Source: Micropterix aruncella (lineage: Eukaryota; Arthropoda; Insecta; Lepidoptera; Micropterigidae). Taken from it: a stretch of 64,000 nt of DNA. The stretch spans positions 21,312,648-21,376,647 of the forward strand of contig OX155951.1 of NCBI GenBank assembly GCA_944548615.1. The letters are read 5' to 3'. A model generated the notes under the pieces. It was not told the DNA's origin, ran no database searches, and saw only the letters and a program-made list of their open reading frames with translations. Shown here in pieces: positions 12,236 to 22,554 of this stretch. Position 1 is the first letter of the stretch; every line of letters starts with the position of its first letter. The translations under genes were made by a program, and so were the position numbers.

Positions 12236-13295
12236 CAGACCGTTGTACGTAGTGGTTTATTTTCCAGAATCAGTAATACATCGGTAGTGCCTTCCAAATA
12301 ACAATAAATCAAGCCAAAATAGGCCCGCCAAATCTCCCTCAATGCAAAGAGCCGATGTTTTCTCAACCCGCCACTCTAGGAAAATATGAATACTGTCTTC
12401 TTTTTTTCTCCCTGGAATAAATACAAAGACTTCGGAGGACCAAGACAATCATTTCGAAGATTTTGCAAAATGTGGAAAATTGCCCAACTTACGAGTAAGT
12501 AATGTTCACAGACTTAACGATGCAATAAAGTTACGTAGTTTTGTTACGACGCGACGCACGAGAGTGACGATGTGACGTATTTGATTCGAAGCATTGTTTA
12601 AGCAAGACCATAGGATACTTGGCTTTAGTCACTTCTTTAGCATTGCTGACCCGACGATAGAATGGCACGAGCCAATGATCAAGCATCGACCGGAGTTAGT
12701 TTCATCTTCAATATTGAGGGCGGTCATTGATTCAAATTGAAGAAGACAGGCTTTTTAAGCAGTCTACTTTCTGGTCAACAGGGTCGTGGATGCTTGTAAA
12801 GATTTGTCAAAAGAAGCTGGGGAGAATTAAATAAGAATCGCCTCAATGACACTTATATTTTGCGTCAGTGATTTCAGAGTAATCATCAAAATGCAATAAA
12901 ACAGTTTACGCTAATTTGCTTCTGCGTATTTCTTCCCCGCTGTTGCTAACGCGTATGTTCACTGAGCCATTTTGAATTATGGCTTCTTCCACGGAGTTTG
13001 TTGTATAGAAAACCAGCGACATGTTTATTTTACAGCTCCAACCGCCCAGAGACGGAATAAAGGCAATAACAAGCAGCTGACATTTAGCTTGCGTCTGAAA
13101 TACGACATTTTGTAACAATGAAGGGTTCGGAGGCGAAGAAATGGACGCATTCTCAGGGCAAACTTTATCGTAAGCAAGGCAAATATTTGAGCGCCCGCTT
13201 ACTTCTTTGTTCGCCGACAGTAAATCTACTATGAGCGCGTTATGAAAGAAGACAGTCCCTTGCCATATTACTAAACTCACAGTATATTTCAGTAC
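12236..13295. other. Unassigned DNA
   Basis: No gene recognised. The minus strand is open at 12906-13367 (153 codons), but the start of that frame runs through a LINE 3' UTR copy and the rest shows no domain or splice evidence, so I do not call it a gene. Confidence 0.4.
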
Positions 13296-13478
13296 AAATA
13301 CAATAATAGTAATAATAAAACGTTTTATTTTATTAACCAAAAAAGCGAGCTTATTGCCTGAAAGCAATATCTTACAGCTAACTTTAACCTAATGGAACAA
13401 CATGTTATGCGGTAAAAAAAGGATAAACTCATAAATTAAATTTATAAAGGCATTTCGTACATTAAAATCTAGCAGAAG
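13296..13478 (-). mobile_element. LINE 3' UTR fragment
   Basis: The reverse complement aligns closely with the 3' UTR of the LINE fragment at 50577-50945: it shares CCATTAGGTTAA.GTTAGCTGTAAG.TATTGCTT, then GCAATA.GCTCGC and a TTATTATTA tail. It is a 5'-truncated copy with no coding part. It directly abuts copy B of the 670-bp family. Confidence 0.75.
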
Positions 13479-13483
13479 AAAAA

Positions 13484-13937
13484 AGATTACTCCAGTCTCT
13501 CAATTGGTTACGAGTTCGAGGTCGCTTGCGCGGTCCTCTCCCTTACGAAGCGGTGAAACGGTGTATACCGAATCTATCGCGGACCACGACATCCTTTGCC
13601 CGGCTGTTCAACCAGGATCGGGTATCCGATGGTCGTTTCAAGAGCAGTCGCTGTAAGGTCCGCAACCACCCCCGCTCTATAGGAAACAGTATTACTTCCA
13701 GACTCCCCAGTCTGTTAGTTAGAGTGCACAATCGATTGGCTTACGCCGCACGATGCGCAGACCGTCCAGGGGCGCCAGAAGGTTGACTCCTAGGGGAAAC
13801 TAGCCCTAAGGCCAGAGTCCTGTCCGGGCTCGCACTTCATGCGTGGAGGCCGCCGGATGGGTGTTGACCCGTGAGTGTGACCAACCCTGAACAGAATGGG
13901 TCTTCGTGGCCAACTCAGCAAGGGGCTATTAGCTCCC
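13484..13937 (+). mobile_element. 670-bp repeat family, copy B (5'-truncated)
   Basis: It starts abruptly at AGATTACTCC, about 230 bp inside the family consensus, and runs to the normal 3' end (CTATTAGCTCCC). The end is followed by imperfect repeats of the terminal ATTAGCTCCC motif to about 13973. A 5' truncation with an intact 3' end is typical of target-primed reverse transcription. I find no target duplication for this copy. Confidence 0.8.
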
Positions 13938-13973
13938 ATAGTCCATAGCCCCCATTACTCCCATAGTCCAGTC

Positions 13974-14958
13974 ATACAATATTATCTTCCAGTGCATTGG
14001 AGGGGAATTTAAAAGTCACCATGTCAAGTCATTCTGACATTTGAGGCTAACGGCATGAGCCATACTGTTTTTGTCATAATCTCCTCGCAAGAGTGACATC
14101 TTCAGGTCTACATCGCTCATGGTTGCACTGTCATCCCTAGTCCAGCGCCATTTTGGCTGGTTTTAGAACCTTTTTGAGGAAGTTGCGCGAGTTTAAATCA
14201 TTTGATTCACTAAAGCGACTTACTACCTGCTTCGATATTGCCAGATACTTTAAATTGGACAGAATCGAAGTTTTGGTTATTCTGGAGTTTGCATAGAGCA
14301 GACAGGGCAGTTTTATAGCTAGCCGAAAATTGTGTCTGGACCTGAAGAGGATGGGGGTGAGCCGGTTTAGCTAAGTTTTAGCACAATCACCTTCTATTTC
14401 GCGTAATTTAAACGCAAATTAAGTTTTCCCTGCGTATTTTCCCCTTTCTCCCTTATCTTTAGGTACCTACCACTAATCACAATGACCGTCTCGCCCCCCA
14501 AGGGACCGTCCGGTCGTCTGATCGCCATGAGAACGTAATAATCACCGGGACAGATGAGACAGGGCGGATTCTGCGAGATCGGGTTCCGGCCTACATTATT
14601 ACGGGATTACGGGATTACCGACGTACCTGCCAAAGGTAATAAGCGGCTTTCATCCGTAATTCACGCCGAGGTGAATTGCATTTCACGGTCGCGAATTTTG
14701 CATGTCTGGGTGAGATTTGCAACGGACGGAAATGGCGGATTTTTGTTCGCGATTGTATCGCTCATGAAATGCATGCATAGAAGAAGCAATGTTCATCACG
14801 TTTTTATCACCATCTCCTTACGTTTCTAATATATTTAAGTTATTGTTACGGAATGTTTACAAAAAAAACACGTCCAAAAAATTAGCTTTCAACGAAACTA
14901 ATTTTATTTACTTGCGTTATTTAGAACTCTTCCATAATTCTACCTGACTATAGTCATT
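13974..14958. other. Unassigned DNA
   Basis: Base composition is mixed and I see no recognisable gene. Frames at 14554-14829 are short and without motifs. Confidence 0.4.
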
Positions 14959-14962
14959 TTAA

Positions 14963-15193
14963 CCCCTCAAATGAATGGCGATTAGCTCGGGTTGCCTACG
15001 GCAAAATGTATATAAATTTATATTTACATTTACATTTACATTTACATAGAGCGGGGTTTACTATAGAGCTATAGCATTACTATAGAGCGGATTACTATAA
15101 AGCGGCGCACATTTACATTTATATTTACATTTATATACATTTTGTATACATTTTGCCAAGGCATCCCTTAAGGGACGCCTCACATTTGAGGGG
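14963..15193. mobile_element. piggyBac-like MITE with TTAA duplication
   Basis: Inverted ends CCCCTCAAATG / CATTTGAGGGG are each flanked by TTAA (14959-14962 and 15194-15197). The TTAA target and a CCC start fit piggyBac-derived MITEs. The interior is rich in CATTTA repeats (about 15028-15050 and 15105-15145), and much of it is self-complementary. Confidence 0.7.
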
Positions 15194-15369
15194 TTAAAAC
15201 AAAACCCATGACAAATTAAGTTAAAAAACTAAAAATAAACAACTTCCAACCATCGCAAAGCATAAAATTCGGTTCGCCGAAAGCTAATTTAACGTATTTT
15301 TTGTTTGTAAACTAATAGTACCTATAACTTTAATACATTCCAAATATCAAGGATAGCTTTAGAAATGAC

Positions 15370-15936
15370 TAGGAATGGACATCGAAGGAAAAACAACGAT
15401 GTTACCATCAACAACGACATAGTCACGCAAGCATCGATGGTCAAAAAATATCGTGAGTGAAAAACATCGATATTTAGATCATCTAAACATCGTATTTTTT
15501 TTAAATAAAACATCGTTCTTAAGACTCATTTTCCTGACAGTCCCTATAAGTTTTTTCATTAAAATAAACAATTGAGATGAGCACAGGGATATTATGTAAA
15601 TTCAGCATAGGATATTAAAAACAAAACAATTAAAAAAAGTAATTAAATCTACTTTTAAAATAGGAAATGGCAATGGTATATCAATTCAATTCCATAATTT
15701 GTCGTTTAAAGTGTTATAAAATATCAAGTTCGATACAATATTATTATTCGTATATAAAGTAACTGAAAACATAATGTATAGATGAGAAATATCGACTGAG
15801 GAACATTGATGGTGCCAAAACATCGATACGGCACCATCGATGTAAAAAACATCGAACGTCGATCTCTAACCATCGATGTCTTCGATGCATCGGACATCGT
15901 TGTCTTCGATGCATTGGACATCAATGTCTATCCCTA
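15370..15936. mobile_element. hAT-type non-autonomous element
   Basis: The ends are TAGGAATGGACAT and, inverted, TAGGGATAGACAT, flanked by near-identical 8-bp repeats GAAATGAC (15362-15369) and GAAATGAG (15937-15944). An 8-bp duplication and TAG-type ends fit the hAT superfamily. The interior has many CATCGATG-like inverted motifs. A second copy in the opposite orientation lies at 51801-52195. Confidence 0.7.
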
Positions 15937-16174
15937 GAAATGAGCCTATGAACAGCCTTAACATGCATGCATTGCAGTAACGAATTTCGTTAATTAATTT
16001 ATACACGGTTTTTTCTAGGAGAAAATAAAGGGAGACAGGTTAAAATAGTTCGGGAACAAAAACTGTGCCTGTGCAGTTGTTCACATTATTTTGAGTTGTT
16101 TCGGTAATATTATTGTATCGACTAAATACAATGTATCGATTTTAAACCGAATAAGACTTTTTCAAAACCGGCAT

Positions 16175-16300
16175 AGGTAAGCGGATGTTTGACATTATAA
16201 ACAAGACAAAAACGAATTAGCCGCGTGAAATTAGTAGCATCCGACGTTTCGGCGAAGTTGCATCCGCCGTTGTCGAGGACAGACGTAGATGGTCCATCTA
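16175..16300. mobile_element. Foldback MITE half, copy N2
   Basis: It matches one arm of the foldback family: CATTATAAACAAGACAAAAACG, then CGCGTGAA and GACGTTTCGGCGAAGTTGCA. The second arm is missing. Confidence 0.6.
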
Positions 16301-16356
16301 TGCTTAGTACAAACGGGAGAAACCGTTCAATAGACTCCTCTCATCCCTGATTTGAG

Positions 16357-16580
16357 CACTGCGACTTTTTGTTATAGGAGTACCTCAAGGCAAAGGTTTC
16401 TAAACATCGTCCTCGAACCCTACAAAAACTCAAGGAGGCCATTCATGAGGAAATCGCCGGAGTTCCTCCAGATGAGAGATTGGAGTTCCTCCAAAACCGT
16501 GCCGATGACAGTGAAAGAAAATTTCAAGGGACGGCTCAATATGTGCATCACCCGTCAAGGATACCATTAGGACGATATAA
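16357..16580 (+). pseudogene. Tc1/mariner-type transposase C-terminal remnant
   Basis: The plus-strand frame from 16357 reads HCDFLL, a TAG stop, then EYLKAKVSKHRPRTLQKLKE and AIHEEIAGVPPDE. This matches the end of DDE_3-type transposases, where the third catalytic acid sits in a CDFFLWGYLKSKV-like motif and is followed by a conserved RPRTL...L..AI..EI helix. The aspartate is present, and the stop replaces the conserved tryptophan. No upstream catalytic part is visible, so this is a 5'-truncated dead copy. Confidence 0.65.
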
Positions 16581-16854
16581 GGTTAAAAACCTATCAAGAA
16601 TAACCTTATTAGATTTACGTTGAATAAATTTAATAAAAACTATTACTTGCACCGTTTTTTTTTAATTTACCTCGGAAATGTGGGAGTCTATTAACACACA
16701 TGTTACCAATTCTTAACTATTGCAGTTAATTATGAAATTGTTCAAAATATATTCGTCAATTACTTTCTTTATTCGGTTAGTATTGGGTCCTTACCTATGA
16801 AGTTGCTGTTCTATAGAAGAAATTTAGGGCCAAAAAAAAATCATGAAAATATAT

Positions 16855-17225
16855 TTTTAATTATTAAAAATATTGACTCCTATTATGCAGATTTGTCATT
16901 TGAATGGCAGTTGCTTAATTCCTCTGCTGTAAAACTCTCGTGGACAGGAACCAACAAATTCCTTGAAGGCGATTTTCCGCGACTCTCTAGATTCTGAAAA
17001 AAGTTATCTAGATTCTGAAAAAAAATCTATTGGAGCTAGGTCTGGCAAGTACGGTGGGTGACCAAAAGTCTTCAGCCGCAACTCCTGCAACTTTGCGACT
17101 GTTTGTAGTGAAATATGTGGTTATACGTTGTCATGCAGAAGCAGTGTCTATAAGCGATTGACTAGGCTCGGTTATTTAATCCGAGCTTCTCCATCATCCA
17201 TTATTTGCAGTTCTTAACAGTACAC
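16855..17225 (-). pseudogene. Mariner transposase C-terminal remnant (SETMAR/Hsmar1-like)
   Basis: The minus-strand translation contains MMEKLGL, LLLHDNV.PHISLQTVAKL (second catalytic aspartate in HDN), HPPYLPDLAPIDFF (third aspartate), AFKEFVGSCPREFYSRGIKQ and a final W-x-x-C-I. In order these are conserved landmarks of SETMAR-like mariners. The frame is broken by stops and by an internal duplication of TCTAGATTCTGAAAAAA near 16986-17025. The N-terminal half and terminal repeats were not found. This lineage differs from the mariner at 38.3-40.7 kb. Confidence 0.7.
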
Positions 17226-18130
17226 ATTTACAGTAACTGTATGGCCATACTGCAAGAAGCAGAATAAAAAACACCGGCACGGGATCTCATACTTGAAAAT
17301 GATGCAAATTTTCAATATTACCATGGTTGCACAAACGAAAATATTTGAGCAAAAACACACGACGGAAAGACAAATAAACAGCTGATTCCTTAAAAAGAAT
17401 AACATGGCATTGAATTAAAATTTATTTGAATATAAAATTCCAACCCAAACCCAAGTTATCCAAGTTCAAAGTGGTCAGTTAAAAAAACAGTAATTACATA
17501 GGTAAGGACTTAATATAAATTGGACTCGTTGGCGGGTATCAAGTCTCTAGCGATACCGTCTCGTGTAGTATCAACCATTATAGTAAAATAGAAAACAGAA
17601 ATAAAGGTATCGTGACTTACTGGCTACTTGTCTATTGTTTACAACATCGATTTAGGGCTGTGCCTATTTATGTGTCCGCTCCATGCATTACCGACTGTGT
17701 ACATAAATTCACAGAGAATAACTTCCACTCAATCAAGTCAGAAATGATGATGGCTTTACTATGGAACTTGTATCTGCTCTCGTAATGCTAATTATAGTAT
17801 TACACATAGCGATAGGTTTAATTACAGTAATTTCCTATATATGCAACGTGGCGCAGCGGAAAGAGGACCCTCTCTGTCTGTCTGTCTGTCCATCTGTCCA
17901 GATGCAATTAGCCGTAGGGTTTGGGTAATTTGGGTCAAATCCAAAATTACGTGTCCATTTACCGTATCGAGCATCCTGTCCTACATCAATACATATCTCG
18001 AACGGCCATGTTCCGGATTTAGGCTCATTCACAACCGCGCTCAGCGTTCACAGTGGAAAATCGCAATGATGAGCCCTCGAATACACGTAAAATATGACAG
18101 AATCAAGTCTGCTTATGGCAATCGTATTAA
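17226..18130. other. Unassigned DNA
   Basis: No gene recognised. A CTGT microsatellite lies at about 17872-17895. A tRNA A-box-like TGGCGCAGCGGAAAG occurs at 17848, but I see no matching B box or cloverleaf. Confidence 0.35.
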
Positions 18131-18143
18131 AGGTAGAGACACA

Positions 18144-18806
18144 TCTTGCGGTGTCGACTACAACGGGCGAGCCCGTCACCACAGGACGTTTTAACGATTA
18201 GTCGTTCTGTCGCCCTGCAGTGAACGTAGAAGACTTTGGACAGTACAATCCTACGTCCAGCTACGTCACAACCCGTGAGAGTCCAACGAGTGAGCCAGGA
18301 ATAAACCCGGCGGGCTCGAGATACTCGCGCCCTCACTTCCAATTGTGACCAGATTTCTCCGGTCTCTCGATTGGTTCCGAGTTCGAAGTCGCTTGCGCGG
18401 TCCTCTCCCTTACGAAGCGGTGAAACGGTGTGCACCGAATCTATCGCGGACCAAGGCGTCCTTTGCCCGACTCTGAACCGGGATCGGATGGCCAATGGTC
18501 ATTTCAAGAGCAGTCGCCGTAAGGTAGACAACCACCCCCGCTCTATAGGAAACAATACAGTTCCCAGACTCCCCCGATTGTTAGTCGGAGAGCACAGTCG
18601 ATTGGCTTGCGCCGCTCGGTGCGCAGACCGTCCAGGAGCGCCAGAGGTTTGATTCCCAGGGGAGACTGGTTGACCCAGTGTCCTACCCAGGTTCGCACCC
18701 CATGCGTGGAGGCCATCGGATGGGTGTTGACCCGTGAGTGTGACCGACCCTGAACACATGGGTCTTCGTGGCCACCTCATCATGGGCCCATTAGCTCCCA
18801 TTAGTT
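18144..18806 (+). mobile_element. 670-bp repeat family, copy C
   Basis: Full-length copy starting near TCTTGCGGTGTCGACTACAA and ending GGGCCCATTAGCTCCCATTAG. A direct repeat AGGTAGAGACACA flanks it at 18131-18143 and 18807-18819. The right duplication overlaps the first bases of the long-inverted-repeat element at 18818, so copy C appears to have inserted at that element's edge. It is closest in sequence to copy F. Confidence 0.85.
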
Positions 18807-18817
18807 AGGTAGAGACA

Positions 18818-19305
18818 CACTTGTCCCACGTACGCAACGTACGCAACGCATTACGACATCTGTTCCCTTAAATATGCATGAAAACTGATGATTTAGAGAC
18901 ACACCCTGCACACATCGATATATAAGCCCTGGATATGCCCTCAGATACAAATAAGTTGGCTCCATACCCTGTGCTCGTAAAGAGAGACGACAGAGAGAGC
19001 AATAAATTGAACAGAATGCAAGAGAATAGCACGGCAATATTGTTCGCGGGAACGCTCACACCGGAAACGGTCGGTTGAAACACGAAACACACGAAATTGA
19101 TTGCAACCAAACTACTACTGGCCGGCTTTCAGTAGTGGTTTTAAAGTGGTAATTTTCGAGCGCGAAATGCCCATCTAGGGCTCATATACTGATACATACA
19201 CAACGCTGGGTAGGATAAGTGTGTTTTTAAGTCACTTATTTTCATGCAAATTCAAGGTTCCAGATGTTATAATGCATTGCGTACGTTGCGTACGTAGGAC
19301 CAGTG
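18818..19305. mobile_element. Long-inverted-repeat element (CACTTGTCC / GGACCAGTG)
   Basis: The left arm (CGTACGCAACGTACGCAACGC, then ACATCTG and TGCATGAAAA) and the right arm are inverted copies over roughly 60-90 bp. The right arm, reverse-complemented, begins CACTGGTCCTACGTACGCAA. No coding region and no clear target duplication were found. It is a foldback-type MITE of unassigned superfamily. Confidence 0.65.
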
Positions 19306-19858
19306 AGGCGCTACCGTACCGATGCTCCTACGTTTAAAATGACCTATCTACTTTTTTTTCGAACAATCGCATGCGGTCGCTCCATAGCCGTTCCAATTCG
19401 AATCATTTGGACAGCGGGCGATGTCTGGCAATCATCGTCCAACCATTGTGAGGCGGAAATTGGATGAGTGACACGTTATTGGCGGTAGATAGAAATGAGA
19501 CTTTGCTTTATTTTGGTATAATACTAGTAACCAAATATAACAGAAGAGCGATTTTTATTCATACTTAGCGAATAAACTTTTACTATTTATTACCGTCCTG
19601 TTAAAGCTGTGGGGCCCAATTTGTGGCCTTTTTTACTAAAAACTTCGTTTACACAGAAAATACACACTAAAAAATAAAACTGGCGAAGAGTAGTTTTATT
19701 ATTAATAGTAGTCTTTATGAAAAAATATTTATATTCGCAGTAAGAAATGTCAAAATAACATAAATTCACGGTGTGTAATGAAAATAAAAAATTTGGGCAA
19801 AATAAGGTTTTTTTTACAAAAATACTTAATTGAAATATACAATACTTGAGAGGTTTTT
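19306..19858. other. AT-rich spacer
   Basis: No gene recognised. Part of it (about 19620-19830) loosely resembles 700-930, sharing TTTTTTACTAAAAAC and TCGCAGTAAGA, and may be an old undescribed repeat. Confidence 0.3.
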
Positions 19859-20226
19859 ACACAACTGCCCAACAAAAAAAGAAGTGTAATATGTTTCATC
19901 TATCTATGTTTTCAGTTTCTTTATTTCACCATAACTTCTTAACGCTCGAACCGATTTAGAAGTATATAGTAATGTTAGAATCGTGATGTCATCTAACTGT
20001 CCAAATATCAAGTAAATATTCGTCGAATTGTTCAAATCTTCAAATGTCAATAAATTCACTTAAATATATAGTGTTTAGTGTCAAATGAAAGGTCTGATTG
20101 AGTACGTTTCCGAATAAATATATGTATCTGTATGGATAAATAGATAAACTACAAAATATTTCATAAACAACCGTAATAAAAATAATTATAAATACAGTAG
20201 TTCACTTTTTGTAACGGCAGTCGTGT
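19859..20226 (-). mobile_element. ACACGACTGCC MITE, copy M2
   Basis: Full-length, uninterrupted copy in the opposite orientation to M1, with ends ACACAACTGCCC and GGCAGTCGTGT and the same internal landmarks. Confidence 0.8.
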
Positions 20227-20557
20227 TTTTTATTCCTTTTAATAATTTACTTATTGATTATTTTGTTCGTATGCGCCGCAAGATAGTGTAAACTGTAAAC
20301 ATTACTAAATTTTGGTCTCCATGGAATCACTTCAATACATAAAAGATTTATTGTTTCCCTTCATGTCCTGTCGCCTCTTTTCCTTCTGTTGTGTTCAATG
20401 GCCAGAACATCATGAACATTGACATACAAAAGAGTCACCGGACAGAAGATATTATACGGAAGGAGTACCTACCTACTTGAAATATATGTAACGTAATTCG
20501 AATTGTTTAAAATTCTATTTAATTTATACTGTACATTGAAAGAAATAATACCAAAAT
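20227..20557. other. AT-rich spacer
   Basis: Nothing recognised. Confidence 0.4.
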
Positions 20558-21325
20558 GGGCCATGTAGCCTAGTCAAATAAGAAATTTTAGGAGAAATAA
20601 TTGGTAATAGTTTGAAACTTGGTATAGATGTTCTTTAATGCGTACTGTTAAGCATACTAAAAGTCCTCTACTGTATCTGTTGCGCTCGAGCCGCCATCTT
20701 GTAAAAATGGCGCCCCGATTCAGTTTTTCGCTTATATCTCGCTAACTTTAGCAATATCGGAAATATGCATCATGTAAAAGTAAAGCTTATAAAATTCTCT
20801 ACAAAACTGTCATATATTTTTTTTTATATCATCTATTATTAGTATGAAAACAGCCTAGTCAACTGACAATTGACAATCAAACTGGGGACTTGGTGCAATA
20901 TTTTGCATGGGAACCCTGTCTTTTGTGGTGGTATAACTATTCCTTAGGAGGTCCTGAGTGGATTTAACCCATGAACCATCGGTTGCCACAGTGCGGGTGT
21001 CGGGGAGTGTAGGGGGGAAATTTGATTCCGCCGCGCTTTACTTTGTGCCCTTTTCCTCGTAAACTATAGGCTTTAGGGCAAGTGGGATATCATTTTCGGA
21101 TAACTGAATGATGAGGAATTCATTTTCGAAAGAAAAAAAACCTATCAATAGAAAAAAAAAACAAAATATTCAACAATCACTCAACTTTTATTTATCAGAT
21201 AGAGTAGGGGACTTTTAGTATGTTTAACAGTACGCATCAAAGGACATCAACGCCAAGTTTCAAACTATTACCAATTATTTCCGTCAAACGTCGAAATTTG
21301 TTCCTATTTGACTGGGCTAATGGCC
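20558..21325. mobile_element. Element with ~125-bp terminal inverted repeats
   Basis: The left arm (20558-20679) and right arm (about 21195-21325) are inverted copies. Shared phrases include TAGTCAAATA, AATTGGTAATAGTTTGAAAC, ATGCGTACTGTTAA and CATACTAAAAGTCC. The ~510-bp middle has no long frame. This is a non-autonomous DNA transposon with long inverted repeats; I cannot place it in a superfamily. Confidence 0.75.
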
Positions 21326-21511
21326 GTCTGGCCGTCTTTGACGTTTCTTTCAATTGGAGCTCTTATAACCCATCGACAAAAAAATGTAGGTCGGAATTTT
21401 GTGTTTAGACAATCAGCATATGTATGCAAGGTATTTACATATGTTCAATAAAAATATGAACTATTACACAAATCATAATCATGACCGACCTTAAGCAGTA
21501 CTTAATAAAAG

Positions 21512-22150
21512 GTATCAACTACAAAGGGCGAACCCGTCACCTCAGGAAGTTTTAATGATAATGATAATGATCGTTCTATCTCCCGTGAGGTGAGAGTAGA
21601 AGACTTAGAGACGAATACGAATATGCATGCCCGTCAGAGGCCAACGCCTTACGGCGAGGCACCGGGAAAGGTAAAGTGGGCAGCCTCGCCACCTGACTAC
21701 CAGTTTTGGTAGAATATCTCCGTCTGGAATTAACCATCAGGATAATTCAGGCTTCCCGACTGGTTCTGAGTTCGAAGTCGCTTATGCGACCTCTACCTGT
21801 CGTATATTCAGCGGTGATTCAGTTTGAATCTATCGCGGACCATTGGCATCTTTTGCCCGGCTCTGAATTCAGGATCAGGTAGCCAATTGGTCATTTCAAG
21901 AGTGGTTGACGATAGGTCAACATCCACATGCACGCACATATCAGCTATTGGCTTTGCCGCACGGTGCGCAAATCGTCCAGTAGCGCCGGGAGGCAATCCC
22001 CAGGGGAACCGATCCACCAGCCGTGAAGCCTGTGACGCGAGAGCCTTACCCGGGGTAGCCTTCCACACGAGGAGGCTTCTGAATAGGAAATAAATCGTGA
22101 GTTATGGACCGATCCGAGAACACAATGAATCGTATAGCCCAAGCTGCAAG
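21512..22150 (+). mobile_element. 670-bp repeat family, variant subfamily, copy D
   Basis: The 5' part resembles the main family (ACTACAAAGGGCGAACCCGTC), but the middle diverges and the 3' end differs. It ends AACACAATGAATCGTATAGCCC then AAGCTGCAAGAAACC instead of GGGCCCATTAGCTCCC. A fragment with the same 3' end lies at 33322-33472. Confidence 0.7.
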
Positions 22151-22554
22151 AAACCGTTCGCTACCAATAGAACAGTACCATACATCATCCGTTTTAGTCG
22201 TAAGCCACTATATTTATCTTGCTATAAAATAGTGCAGACTTGCTAATAAAACTAATGTGTTCGCGAATTGTGAATCTCATTTATAACAGGTAATTTGTCG
22301 TCAGCCATCGTATTAATAGACCGCAGCTCGTTCCTTCTAGTATCCCCGCAGGGCCGTCCAAACAATAACACTTTGATTGATGCCCCTCTGATATGATTGT
22401 CTCTTTCACATTGTGGCCGGTTCCCGTAGTTTGCGCGTCGGTGTGCGTGTTTGTGATCCATGGGTAAATAGCATGGCCGGCTGCAGTCGCGGCTATACAA
22501 GCGCATCGTGCGGATTAATTCTCTTCTGTCCATCGCCCCTGTTATACTCTAGGG

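Noticed and set aside
12906..13367. 153-codon minus-strand frame
   Set aside because: Its first ~25 codons come from a LINE 3' UTR copy, the remainder has no domain, and no splice or promoter context was seen.
17840..17900. tRNA-like A box (TGGCGCAGCGGAAAG) suggesting a SINE or tRNA
   Set aside because: No B box or cloverleaf follows at the expected distance.
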